Part shown: in pieces, positions 19,195-27,808 of the stretch
Numbering within the stretch: position 1 is the first letter of the stretch
Layout of the letters: every line of letters starts with the position of its first letter
Assembly: GCF_025061645.1 (NCBI RefSeq)
Contig: NZ_JANYMP010000003.1
Span: forward strand, 62,001 to 126,000
Reading direction: 5' to 3'
Length of the DNA stretch: 64,000 nt
From: Umezawaea endophytica
Lineage (GTDB): Bacteria; Actinomycetota; Actinomycetes; Mycobacteriales; Pseudonocardiaceae
Notes under the pieces: model-generated
Told to the model about the DNA's origin: nothing
Database searches by the model: none
Seen by the model: only the letters and a program-made list of their open reading frames with translations
Program-made: the position numbers and the translations under genes

Positions 19195-20988
19195 GTGCTC
19201 CTGCGTCCCGACCTGCGCGGCACCCAGTCCGCCGTGTCCTCCACCCACTGGCTCGCCTCGGCGGCGGGCATGTCGATGTTCGACCTCGGCGGCAACGCCT
19301 TCGACGCGGCGACCGCGACCGCGTTCGTCATCCAGGTGGTCGAACCCCACCTCAACGGCCCGGCGGGCGACGTGCCGATCATGGTGCACCGCGCCTGGTC
19401 CGGCCAGGTGGAGGTGGTGTGCGGCCAGGGCCCGATGCCCGCCCGCGCCACCATCCCCGAGTTCCAGGACCGCGGCCTCACCGCCGTGCCCGGCTCCGGT
19501 CTGCTCGCCGCGTGCGTGCCCGGCGCGTTCGGGGCGTGGCTGCGGCTGCTCCGCGACTACGGGCGGCTCCCGCTGGCGGACGTGCTGGCGCCCGCCGTGC
19601 ACTACGCCGAGCACGGCTACCCGATCCTGCCCAAGGCGGCGGAGATGATCGGGTCGCTGGCCGAGCTGTTCCGCGACGAGTGGGCCGAGTCCGGGCGGAC
19701 GTACCTGGTCGACGGCGTCGCGCCCAGACCGGGGCAGCGCGTGCGCAACCCCGACCTCGCGGGGACCTACCGCAGGCTGCTGGCCGAGGCCCAGGCCGCG
19801 GGCGGCACGCGGGAGCACCGCATCGACGCGGCGCACCGCGTGTTCTACGAGGGTTTCGTCGCCGAGGCCGTCGACCGGTTCGCCACCACGGCGGAACTCG
19901 CCGACGCCACCGGGCGGCGCAACGGCGGCCTGATCACCGGCGCCGACCTGGCCGCGTGGCAGCCCACCATCGAGGAGTCCGCGACGCTGGACTACCGGGG
20001 CCTGAGCGTCCACAAGCCGGGCCCGTGGTCGCAGGGGCCGGTGTTCCTCCAGCAACTGGCGCTGCTGGAGGGGTTCGACCTGGCGGGGATGGGCGCGGGC
20101 AGCGCGGAGCACCTGCACACCGTGGTCGAGTGCGCCAAGCTGGCCTTCGCCGACCGGGAGGCGTGGTACGGCGACCCGGAGCACGCCGACGTGCCGCTGA
20201 AGGCGCTGCTGGACCGCGCGTACGCCGACGAACGGCGGGCGCTGGTCGGCGAGGCCGCGTCGGGCGCGCTGCGCCCCGGCTCCCCCGACGGCCGCGACCC
20301 GTTCCTGCCGCCGCTGCCCGACCACGTCGCGCCCGCGGACGACCCGGCGTGGCTGGCGCAGCTCGACGACGGCATCCCCGCGGTCGTGCGGCGGACGGCG
20401 GCCCGCGGCGACACGTGCTGCGTCACCGCGACCGACGTCGAGGGCAACATGGTGTCGGCGACGCCGAGCGGCGGCTGGCTGAAGAGCTCCCCGGTGGTCC
20501 CCGGCCTGGGGTTCCCGCTGGGCACCCGCGGCCAGATGGCGTGGCTCGCGGAGGGTCACCCGAACGCGCTGGCGCCCGGCAAGCGCCCGCGGACCACGTT
20601 GAGCCCCACGATCGTGTTGCGCGACGGCAAGCCCTACCTGGCGTTCGGCACCCCCGGCGGCGACCAGCAGGACCAGTGGACGCTGAACTTCTTCGTCAAC
20701 CACGTGGACTTCGGGATGAGCCCGCAGGAGGCCGTGGAGGCGGTCGCCTTCCACACCGACCACGCCCCCTCGTCGTTCAGCCCGCGCTCCGCCCGGCCGT
20801 TGTCCCTGGTCACGGAGTCCGGCCGCGACGAGGCCGTGCTGGCCGAGCTGCGGCGCCGGGGTCACGAGGTCCAGGAGGCGGAGCCGTACACGCTGGGCAA
20901 GGTGTGCGTCACCGGGCGTACCGATGACGACCTGGTCCTGGCCGCGGCCAGTCCGAGGGGGAACCAGGCGTACGCGATCGTCAAGTGA
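19195..20988 (+). CDS. Gamma-glutamyltransferase homologue acting in C-C bond cleavage (LmbA/TomL type)
   Basis: The 597-residue protein spans both subunits of a gamma-glutamyltransferase. The processing nucleophile Thr is kept at residue 407 (GDTCCVT), followed by EGNMVSATPSGGW. The usual TTH has become TCC. In lincomycin LmbA, this fold does not move glutamyl groups; it removes a two-carbon oxalyl unit from the dihydropyrrole side chain. The same role is inferred here. The GTG at 19195 has GAGAGGAA upstream. It is the last gene of the pyrroline block before the resistance gene. Confidence 0.88.
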   Translation: MLLRPDLRGTQSAVSSTHWLASAAGMSMFDLGGNAFDAATATAFVIQVVEPHLNGPAGDVPIMVHRAWSGQVEVVCGQGPMPARATIPEFQDRGLTAVPGSGLLAACVPGAFGAWLRLLRDYGRLPLADVLAPAVHYAEHGYPILPKAAEMIGSLAELFRDEWAESGRTYLVDGVAPRPGQRVRNPDLAGTYRRLLAEAQAAGGTREHRIDAAHRVFYEGFVAEAVDRFATTAELADATGRRNGGLITGADLAAWQPTIEESATLDYRGLSVHKPGPWSQGPVFLQQLALLEGFDLAGMGAGSAEHLHTVVECAKLAFADREAWYGDPEHADVPLKALLDRAYADERRALVGEAASGALRPGSPDGRDPFLPPLPDHVAPADDPAWLAQLDDGIPAVVRRTAARGDTCCVTATDVEGNMVSATPSGGWLKSSPVVPGLGFPLGTRGQMAWLAEGHPNALAPGKRPRTTLSPTIVLRDGKPYLAFGTPGGDQQDQWTLNFFVNHVDFGMSPQEAVEAVAFHTDHAPSSFSPRSARPLSLVTESGRDEAVLAELRRRGHEVQEAEPYTLGKVCVTGRTDDDLVLAAASPRGNQAYAIVK

Positions 20989-21055
20989 ACCATTCGACCC
21001 CACCGGGATTCGTGGAGTGCCGCTCCGCCGGGTGGCGGGACCGGTCGAGCCGATT

Positions 21056-21061
21056 TATGAT
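21056..21061 (+). promoter_or_regulatory. Possible -10 element before the resistance gene
   Basis: TATGAT lies in a short lower-GC patch 42 bases before the ATG of the UvrA-like gene. No clear -35 is visible at 17 bases; a MerR-type long-spacer promoter is possible because a MerR gene lies downstream. Weak evidence. Confidence 0.25.
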
Positions 21062-21102
21062 TTCCACATGGCAACCATCTGGGAGTGCGGGAGGTGGACG
21101 GG

Positions 21103-23394
21103 ATGAGCGGCAGGCGCGACGCCCGCTCCGGCGGGCACATCGTGGTGGGCAACGCGAGGGAGAACAACCTCAAGAACGTCTCCCTGCGCATCCCCAAGGG
21201 CAAGCTGACCGTCTTCACCGGCGTGTCCGGCTCCGGCAAGTCGTCGGTGGTGTTCGGCACCATCGCGGTCGAGTCGCAGCGCCAGCTCAACGAGTCGTTC
21301 CCGACGTTCATCCGCAACCGGCTGCCCCGCTACGAGCGCCCGGACGCCGAGGTGGTGGAGAACCTGTCCACGGCGATCGTGGTGGACCAGAAGCCGGTCG
21401 GCGGCAACTCCCGGTCCACGGTCGGCACGATGACCGACATCAACCCCGTGCTGCGGGTGCTGTTCTCCCGCCACGGCAAGCCCACCGCGGGCCCGTCGAC
21501 GAAGTTCTCCTTCAACGACCCGCAGGGCATGTGCCCGGAGTGCGAGGGGCTGGGCCGCACCACCGCGCTGGACCTCGACGCGCTGATCGACGACGCGGCC
21601 AGCCTCAACGAGGGCGCGATCCGGTTCCCCACCTTCGCCAAGGGCACCTTCCAGTGGCAGCTCTACGCGGAGTCCGGCCTGTTCGACCCGGACAAGCCCG
21701 TGGGGAAGTTCAGCAAGGCCGACCGCGAGAAGCTCCTGCACGGCAGCGGGTTCAAGGTCGACCGGGCCGGGCGCAACGGCGTCTACAAGAACGAGTACGA
21801 GGGCGTCGTCACCCGCTTCACCCGCCGCTACCTCAAGAAGGGCCTCGACTCGCTCAACGAGCGCGAGCGCGAGGCCGTGGAACAGGTCGTCACCGCGGGC
21901 CCGTGCCCGGTGTGCCGCGGCGGCAGGCTGAACCGGGACGCGTTGAGGTCGAAGATCTCCGGGCACTCCATCGCCGACCTCGCCCGGCTGGAGGTCGACG
22001 AGCTGATCGGGGTGCTGGAGGGCCTGGACGTGCCCGCCGCCAAGCCGATCGTGCGCGCGGCGCTGGCCGCGTTGAAACGGGTCTCCGGCATCGGGCTGGG
22101 GTACCTCACGCTCGACCGCGAGACGCCGACGCTGTCCGGCGGCGAGGGCCAGCGCCTGAAGACGGTGCGCCACCTGGGCAGCAGCCTGACCGACCTCACG
22201 TTCATCTTCGACGAGCCGAGCGTCGGCCTGCACCCGCGTGACGTCCACCGCCTCAACGAGCTGCTGCTCGCGTTGCGGGACAAGGGGAACACGGTGCTGG
22301 TCGTCGAGCACGACCGGGACGTCGTGGAGATCGCCGACCACGTGGTCGACATGGGGCCCGGCGCGGGCACGGCGGGCGGCGAGGTCGTCTTCGAGGGCAC
22401 GGTGGCCGGGCTGAAGAGGGCGGCCACGGCCACCGGCAGGCGGATGCGCTCGGTGCCGGGCCTGAAACCGGGGTTCCGCGAGGCGACCGGCGCGCTGCCG
22501 GTGGCGAAGGCCGACCTGCACAACCTCAAGAACATCTCGGTCGACTTCCCCACCGGCGTCCTGACGACCGTCACCGGCGTGGCGGGCTCCGGCAAGAGCA
22601 CCCTGGTGTCCAAGGTGCTGCCGCGGCAGCACCCGGACGCGGTCGTCGTCGACCAGTCCGCACTCGGCCTCTCGCCGCGGTCGGCGCCCGCCACCTACCT
22701 GGAGGTCATGGACCCGATCCGGGCGCTGTTCGCCGCGGCGAGCGGCGAGGACGCCGGGCTGTTCAGCTTCAACTCCACCGGCGGGTGCCCGCAGTGCAAG
22801 GGGCGCGGTGTCATCCAGACCGACCTGGCCTACCTCGATCCGGTCACCACGACCTGCGAGACCTGCGAGGGCAGCAGGTACCGGCCGGAGGCGCTGGCGC
22901 ACGAGCTGCGCGGCAAGACCATCGCCGACGTGCTGGCGATGACCACCGACGACGCCGCGGAGTTCTTCGCCGACGAGGCCGCCGTCGCCGGGAAGCTGGC
23001 GCTGCTGTCGGAGGTCGGCCTCGGCTACCTGACGCTGGGGCAGCCGCTGTCCACCCTGTCCGGTGGTGAGCGCCAGCGGCTCAAGCTGGCCACCAGGCTG
23101 CGCGACACCGGCACCGTGTACGTGCTGGACGAGCCCACCACCGGGCTGCACATGGACGACGTCGACCGGCTGCTCGGCCTGCTGGACCGGATGGTGGACG
23201 CGGGCAACACGGTGATCGTCATCGAGCACGACATGGACGTGGTGCGCCACTCCGACTGGATCGTCGACCTCGGCCCCGAGGCTGGCAGGCACGGCGGCGA
23301 GGTCGTGTTCGAGGGCACGCCGGAGGACCTGCTGCGGGCCAAGGGCTCGCACACCGCGCGGTGCCTGGCAGAGGACCTGGACAAGTACTCCTGA
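21103..23394 (+). CDS. UvrA-like ABC ATPase, PBD self-resistance protein
   Basis: The 763-residue protein has two ABC cassettes with Walker A GVSGSGKSS (about 41) and GVAGSGKST (about 492), signatures LSGGEGQ (about 344) and LSGGERQ (about 652), and four CxxC zinc-finger halves (CPEC, CPVC, CPQC, CETC). It is about 190 residues shorter than housekeeping UvrA, as in the DrrC/UvrA2-type drug-resistance class. PBDs alkylate guanine N2 in the DNA minor groove, so this protein probably binds or clears the adducts. The ATG at 21103 has GGGAGGT upstream; the GTG at 21085 is less likely. It corresponds to TomM. Confidence 0.9.
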   Translation: MSGRRDARSGGHIVVGNARENNLKNVSLRIPKGKLTVFTGVSGSGKSSVVFGTIAVESQRQLNESFPTFIRNRLPRYERPDAEVVENLSTAIVVDQKPVGGNSRSTVGTMTDINPVLRVLFSRHGKPTAGPSTKFSFNDPQGMCPECEGLGRTTALDLDALIDDAASLNEGAIRFPTFAKGTFQWQLYAESGLFDPDKPVGKFSKADREKLLHGSGFKVDRAGRNGVYKNEYEGVVTRFTRRYLKKGLDSLNEREREAVEQVVTAGPCPVCRGGRLNRDALRSKISGHSIADLARLEVDELIGVLEGLDVPAAKPIVRAALAALKRVSGIGLGYLTLDRETPTLSGGEGQRLKTVRHLGSSLTDLTFIFDEPSVGLHPRDVHRLNELLLALRDKGNTVLVVEHDRDVVEIADHVVDMGPGAGTAGGEVVFEGTVAGLKRAATATGRRMRSVPGLKPGFREATGALPVAKADLHNLKNISVDFPTGVLTTVTGVAGSGKSTLVSKVLPRQHPDAVVVDQSALGLSPRSAPATYLEVMDPIRALFAAASGEDAGLFSFNSTGGCPQCKGRGVIQTDLAYLDPVTTTCETCEGSRYRPEALAHELRGKTIADVLAMTTDDAAEFFADEAAVAGKLALLSEVGLGYLTLGQPLSTLSGGERQRLKLATRLRDTGTVYVLDEPTTGLHMDDVDRLLGLLDRMVDAGNTVIVIEHDMDVVRHSDWIVDLGPEAGRHGGEVVFEGTPEDLLRAKGSHTARCLAEDLDKYS

Positions 23395-23404
23395 GGGAGG
23401 CGGC

Positions 23405-23845
23405 ATGGCTGAGGACGGGCTCGTTCCCATCGGCCGGGTGGCCGCGTGGTTCGGCATGCGCGTCTCGGCGCTGCGGTACTACGAGGACGAAGGCCTGCTG
23501 ACCACCCACCGGCTCAACGGTCGCAGGCACTTCGACCAGGACGACCTGCGCAGGCTGGCGCTGGTGCGGACCTACGTCGAGGGCGGTCTGCTCAGCCTCG
23601 ACGCCGTGCGCAGGCTGGTCGACCCGGCACCGCGCCCCGGCGCGCGGCTGCTGGCCGAGCAGACCGTTCCGGAGCTGGAGGCGCACGCGGACCGGTCGGC
23701 AGCGGCGCTGCGCCTGCTGCGCCACCACATCCACCACGAGCACGCCGACCAGTTGACCTGCCCCCGCTGCGCGCGGGAACTGCGCGAACGGGTGGAACGG
23801 CTGACCGGCGGGACAGGAGCACCACCGTGCCGCAGATCCACGTGA
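23405..23845 (+). CDS. MerR-family transcriptional regulator
   Basis: The 146-residue protein has an N-terminal MerR helix-turn-helix (PIGRVAAWFGMRVSALRYYEDEGLL, then RHFDQDDLRRL), a coiled-coil region and a C-terminal LTCPRCAREL with a CxxC pair. It starts 11 bp after the UvrA-like gene and overlaps the tautomerase gene by 19 bp, so it is in the resistance/biosynthesis operon. It may sense the PBD or a redox signal and control resistance. Its target site is not identified. Confidence 0.85.
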   Translation: MAEDGLVPIGRVAAWFGMRVSALRYYEDEGLLTTHRLNGRRHFDQDDLRRLALVRTYVEGGLLSLDAVRRLVDPAPRPGARLLAEQTVPELEAHADRSAAALRLLRHHIHHEHADQLTCPRCARELRERVERLTGGTGAPPCRRST

Positions 23846-24030
23846 CCGTCCTGAAAGGACGCAGCGAGCACGAGATCGCCGCGCTCGGCGCCGCGCTCAC
23901 CACCGCCGCCTCGGAGGCGCTCGGGGTGGCGCGGGACGTCATCCGGGTGACGGTCACCGAGTGCGAACCGGACCACTGGTTCGTCGGCGGCGAGTCGATG
24001 GCGCGGCTGCGGGCCGCGGGCGAGCGCTAG
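23827..24030 (+). CDS. tomN: 4-oxalocrotonate tautomerase homologue (TomN type)
   Basis: This 67-residue protein starts GTG-CCG, so Pro becomes residue 1 after Met removal, as needed for the catalytic base of 4-OT enzymes. QIHVTVLKGRS and an Arg-rich C-terminus fit the family. TomN of tomaymycin is a studied 4-OT homologue thought to tautomerise a pyrroline-pathway intermediate. The start overlaps the MerR gene by 19 bp. The small size is normal, because the enzyme works as a hexamer. Confidence 0.88.
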   Translation: MPQIHVTVLKGRSEHEIAALGAALTTAASEALGVARDVIRVTVTECEPDHWFVGGESMARLRAAGER

Positions 24031-24072
24031 ATCCCGGCGACCACCGCGGGGAGACGAAAGGGGTGAACGATC

Positions 24073-25512
24073 GTGCGAGAGCCGACACAGGCAGAGGTGC
24101 GCCGCGAACTGGAGGGCGGCCTTCCCGGTCTCCGACCGCCGCGGCGGGTCGTCGTCGTGGGAGCGGGGCTGGCGGGGCTGGCCACGGCCTACGAGCTGGC
24201 CGGGCGCGGGTGCGACGTGACCGTGTTGGAGGCCTCGGACCGGCCGGGTGGCCGGGCGTACACCCTGCGGCAGCCGTTCGCGGACGGGATGCACGTCGAG
24301 GCGGGCGCGATGACCGTGACGCCGCACTGCCACTACGTCATGCACTACACCCGTGAGCTGGGCGTCGAACTGGACACCGCCGACCTGCTGGACACGGAGT
24401 TCGCGTACTACCTGCGCGGACGGTTCCTGCGGCCGGACCGCGAGTCCATCGCGACGTCGGGACTGCCGCTGACCGAGGAGGAGTTGCACCTCGACGTGCC
24501 GGGCATGGTGAAGCGCTATGTCACCGGCCTGGCCGACGAACTCCAGCCCGACCTGGGCGCCGAGGAGTGGCGGTGCACGCCGAGGCTGGCGCCGTACGAC
24601 CAGCGGTCGGTGTACGAGGTGCTGCGCGAGCACGGCGCGTCCCCGATGGCGATCGACCTGATGGAGCCGATGTTCCTGGAGATGCGGGGCGGCGACCTGA
24701 AGTCCGCGTCCGCGCTGGCGTGGCTGCGGCACGAGGCGAGCCCGCACGCCCTCACGAACGCCGACCCGAGGTGGTCGAAGATCAAGGGCGGCACCGACCG
24801 GCTCCCGTACGCGTTCGCGGACCGGCTGCGCGACCGGATCCACTACCGCAAGCCGGTCGTCCGCGTCCGCCAGGACGCCGAGTCGGCCGAGGTGACGTTC
24901 CTGGAGCACGGCAGCCCGCGGACCATCACCGCCGACCGCGTCGTCGTCACGGTGCCGTTCAGCGCGATCCGGCACATCGACTTCGGCGAGGCCGCGCTGC
25001 CCGCCGACAAGATCGAGGTCATGCGCACGCTGAAGTACTCCTCGATCGTGCGCGTCTACCTCCAGGTGCGGAAGCGGTTCTGGCAGGGTGACGCGGTCAG
25101 CTTCTCCACCGACCTGCCGGTCCGCTGGCTGCGCGACGCCACCCCGCACAACGACGGCCCGCGCAAGATCCTCGAATGCCTGCTGACCGGCTGGCGCGCG
25201 CGGACCATCGCCGCGATGACCGACGAGGAGCGGGTCGCCTTCGCGCTCGACCAGGTCGAGCAGGTGCTGCCCGGCACCCGCGAGCACTTCGAACTCGGCA
25301 CCTCGGTGGCGTGGGACCGGCAGCCGCACGTCGAGGGCTCGTACATCCTCCCCGAGGTCGGCCACGAGAAGCTGATGCCGATCATCCGCCGCCCCGAGGG
25401 GCGCGTCCACTTCGCGGGTGAGCACACGGGCTTCGAGCCCAACGGCGGCTCGATGACGTTCGCGCTGGAATCAGCCGCGCGCACGGTCCTGGAGCTGGAC
25501 CGCGCGTCGTAG
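24073..25512 (+). CDS. FAD-dependent amine oxidase
   Basis: The 479-residue protein has the dinucleotide motif VVVVGAGLAGLATAYELA, then EASDRPGGRA and HVEAGAMTV, and ends with VHFAGEHTGFEPNGGSMTFALESA. This is the L-amino acid/monoamine oxidase family. It begins 42 bp after the tautomerase gene and a strong hairpin follows, so it is the last gene of the PBD block. A likely job is oxidation (desaturation) of the pyrrolidine ring or of a C-N bond in the finished scaffold, but the sequence does not settle the substrate. The GTG start has GAAAGGGG upstream. Confidence 0.85.
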   Translation: MREPTQAEVRRELEGGLPGLRPPRRVVVVGAGLAGLATAYELAGRGCDVTVLEASDRPGGRAYTLRQPFADGMHVEAGAMTVTPHCHYVMHYTRELGVELDTADLLDTEFAYYLRGRFLRPDRESIATSGLPLTEEELHLDVPGMVKRYVTGLADELQPDLGAEEWRCTPRLAPYDQRSVYEVLREHGASPMAIDLMEPMFLEMRGGDLKSASALAWLRHEASPHALTNADPRWSKIKGGTDRLPYAFADRLRDRIHYRKPVVRVRQDAESAEVTFLEHGSPRTITADRVVVTVPFSAIRHIDFGEAALPADKIEVMRTLKYSSIVRVYLQVRKRFWQGDAVSFSTDLPVRWLRDATPHNDGPRKILECLLTGWRARTIAAMTDEERVAFALDQVEQVLPGTREHFELGTSVAWDRQPHVEGSYILPEVGHEKLMPIIRRPEGRVHFAGEHTGFEPNGGSMTFALESAARTVLELDRAS

Positions 25513-25517
25513 GACGA

Positions 25518-25564
25518 GGCGGGCCCCCGCCGCGGTCCGAAGCGGAACGCGGCGAGGGCCCGCC
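25518..25564. terminator. Bidirectional hairpin between the PBD block and msrA
   Basis: A 17-bp inverted repeat with one mismatch (25518-25534 against 25548-25564) and a 13-base loop lies between convergent genes. It marks a probable right end of the PBD transcription unit. Confidence 0.7.
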
Positions 25565-25573
25565 CTCGACCGA

Positions 25574-26071
25574 TCAGCGCTCGCCGAGCTGCCACTCCGG
25601 CCGCACGTAGTGGCACGTGTAGCCGTTCGGGATGCGCTCCAGGTAGTCCTGGTGCTCCGGCTCGGCCTCCCAGAACGCGCTCGCCTGGGCCACCTCGGTC
25701 ACGACCTTGCCCGGCCACTTGCCGGAGGCGTCGACGTCGGCGATGGTCGCCTCGGCCACCTGCTTCTGCCCGTCGGTCTCGTAGAAGATCGCCGACCGGT
25801 ACCCGGCACCGATGTCGTTGCCCTGGCGGTTGCGGGTCGACGGGTCGTGGATCTGGAAGAAGTACTCCAGGATCTGCCGGTAGCTCAGCTCCTCGGGCTC
25901 GAACACGATCTCGATGGCCTCGGCGTGGTTGCCGTGGCGGCGGTACGTGGCGTTGGGCGTGCCAGGGTCGCCGGTGTAGCCGACGCGGGTCGACACGACG
26001 CCGGGGTGGCGGCGGAACAGGTCCTGCATGCCCCAGAAGCAGCCGCCCGCGAGAACAGCCTTCTCCGTCAC
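25574..26071 (-). CDS. msrA: Peptide methionine-S-sulfoxide reductase MsrA
   Basis: The 165-residue protein has the active-site GGCFWG near its N-terminus, then [22 protein letters not shown] and [22 protein letters not shown], all MsrA hallmarks. It reduces methionine S-sulfoxide in proteins. The GTG at 26071 has GAGGAG upstream, so the longer frame from 26131 is not used. It is a housekeeping gene convergent with the PBD block. Confidence 0.95.
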   Translation of the reverse strand: MTEKAVLAGGCFWGMQDLFRRHPGVVSTRVGYTGDPGTPNATYRRHGNHAEAIEIVFEPEELSYRQILEYFFQIHDPSTRNRQGNDIGAGYRSAIFYETDGQKQVAEATIADVDASGKWPGKVVTEVAQASAFWEAEPEHQDYLERIPNGYTCHYVRPEWQLGER

Positions 26072-26320
26072 GGTGATAACTCCTCTGCTCGGTGTTTCAC
26101 CCAGGAGAACGTCCGGGAGGGGGCCGTTCATCCCCGCCGAGTTGTGACGTGTCCATTACGGGCTCGCCGTGCGCGGCGACGAGGGGGTGGCGCCTGGGTA
26201 GCGGAACGACGACGCACAGCACGCCACTGTGCCACAACCGCGGGGTGCGCCGGGTGAGGGGCGGCTCCGGGATGCCTGTTCGGGTGAAGGCCGAGGCCGC
26301 CTGCTCCGGTGCCGTCGTGC

Positions 26321-27778
26321 CTAGTCGTGGGAGCGCTTGCGCCACGACGCGAGTTCGGTGTCCCGAGGCGCGTCGACCACGGCGGACACCGGTTCGTCGA
26401 AGACGTTCACGGGGCGTTCGCGGCTCCACGCCGTCCATCCGGGGTCGCCGGTCGAGGCGAAGCGCACCCAGGCCGCGTGCACCTCGTCGGCCAGGCGCTG
26501 CGGTGCGTCGGGGCCGGTGAGCGCCGTCCAGTCGGGCGACCGCAACCGGTCGAAGACGAAGCCGATCTCCATCACGTGCGCGGCCCGCAGGTCCGCGACC
26601 GGGCTCTGCCACGCGAACTCGTAGACGTAGGTCGGCGCTGCCCGGCGTTCGAGGCGGGCGTCGGCGACGCGGTGGAACGGCAGCCGCAGGACGATGTCCG
26701 TGGCGAGGTGGCCGAACAGCTCGCCACGGCCCGCCTGCGGGTGGGCCGCGCGGTAGGCGCGCAGGACGCGGCGACCGACGCGGAACCGCAGGCGCACGGC
26801 GGCGAACAGGACGCGGCTGAACCGGTCGACGAGGCCGGAGGGCACCAGCCAGAGCCGGGCCTCGTCGGCGTTCCAGCCCAGCACGACCGGGATCGTGTCG
26901 CCCGCGCCCGCGAGGATCGCCTCCAGCGGCGCAGCGGGGACGACGTCGTCGCCGATCGCCGGGCCGAACCCGAGGCCGCCGGTAATCGGCGTGGTGCCCG
27001 CCGTGACCGCCGCCTCGGCCTCCAGCAGCCGCACCGGTTCGGTGCCGACGAACGCCGCTCGGGTCGCGGGGATGCCCAACGTGCGGGCGATCTTCCTGGT
27101 GACGCGCCCGGCGGTCTTCGGCTCGGTGGCGCCCGGCGCGCCGCTCTGGAGGATCACCCGGTCGAACAGCTCGGCCGCGCCGGGGCTCGCGAGCAGCGTG
27201 CCCAGCGCCCCGGCGCCCGCGGACTCGCCGAAGGCCGTCACGGTGCGGGGGTCGCCCCCGAAGGCGGCGATCTCGGCGCGGACCCAGCGCAGCGCGGCGG
27301 CGACGTCGCGGAGGCCGAGGTTGAGCGGCGCGCCGTCGAGCACGGAGAAGCCCTCGGAGGCGAGCCGGTAGTTCACGCTGACGAAGACGACGCCGTCGCG
27401 CGCGAAGGCGGTGCCGTCGTAGCCGTCGAGCGCGTTGGAGCCGTGGGCGAACGACCCGCCGTGCACCCACACCAGGACGGGCCGGTCGCGCGCGTCGGCG
27501 GGCGTCCACACGTTGACGTTCAGGTAGTCGTCGCCGGGGTCGATGACGTTGGCGACGAACTTCGCGGTGGCGGGGCCGTACGGGGTCTGCGGCGCCGTCG
27601 GCCCCATCGCGGTCGCGTCGCGCACGCCGTCCCAGGCGGGCGCGGGCGCCGGTTCCGCGAACCGCAGCTCACCGACGGGCGCGGCCGCGTACGGGACGCC
27701 GAGGTAGCGGTCGACACCGTCCTCACGGGTGCCGCGCAGCAGACCGCTGGACGTCCTGGCCGTGGTCGACGACGTCAT
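26321..27778 (-). CDS. Type B carboxylesterase
   Basis: The 485-residue alpha/beta hydrolase has RYLGVPYAAAPVGELRF, the nucleophile motif GESAGAGALG, WVHGGSF for the oxyanion hole and LGVRD-like LNLGLRDVAAALRWV. It lacks a clear signal peptide, so it is probably cytoplasmic. It begins 30 bp after the siderophore ABC ATPase gene on the same strand, so it is probably co-transcribed. A role in ester cleavage of an imported siderophore is possible, but the family is broad and known siderophore esterases belong to another branch. Confidence 0.85.
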   Translation of the reverse strand: MTSSTTARTSSGLLRGTREDGVDRYLGVPYAAAPVGELRFAEPAPAPAWDGVRDATAMGPTAPQTPYGPATAKFVANVIDPGDDYLNVNVWTPADARDRPVLVWVHGGSFAHGSNALDGYDGTAFARDGVVFVSVNYRLASEGFSVLDGAPLNLGLRDVAAALRWVRAEIAAFGGDPRTVTAFGESAGAGALGTLLASPGAAELFDRVILQSGAPGATEPKTAGRVTRKIARTLGIPATRAAFVGTEPVRLLEAEAAVTAGTTPITGGLGFGPAIGDDVVPAAPLEAILAGAGDTIPVVLGWNADEARLWLVPSGLVDRFSRVLFAAVRLRFRVGRRVLRAYRAAHPQAGRGELFGHLATDIVLRLPFHRVADARLERRAAPTYVYEFAWQSPVADLRAAHVMEIGFVFDRLRSPDWTALTGPDAPQRLADEVHAAWVRFASTGDPGWTAWSRERPVNVFDEPVSAVVDAPRDTELASWRKRSHD

Positions 27779-27808
27779 GCTGTTCGGGCCTTCCTGTTCC
27801 TGGAGCGC

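Noticed and set aside
19195-20988. Glutathione-type gamma-glutamyl metabolism
   Set aside because: Actinomycetes use mycothiol, and the gene is fixed in the pyrroline block where LmbA-type homologues cleave a C-C bond.
21103-23394. Housekeeping nucleotide-excision UvrA
   Set aside because: It is shorter than UvrA, lacks the usual full domain set and sits inside a DNA-alkylator biosynthesis cluster.
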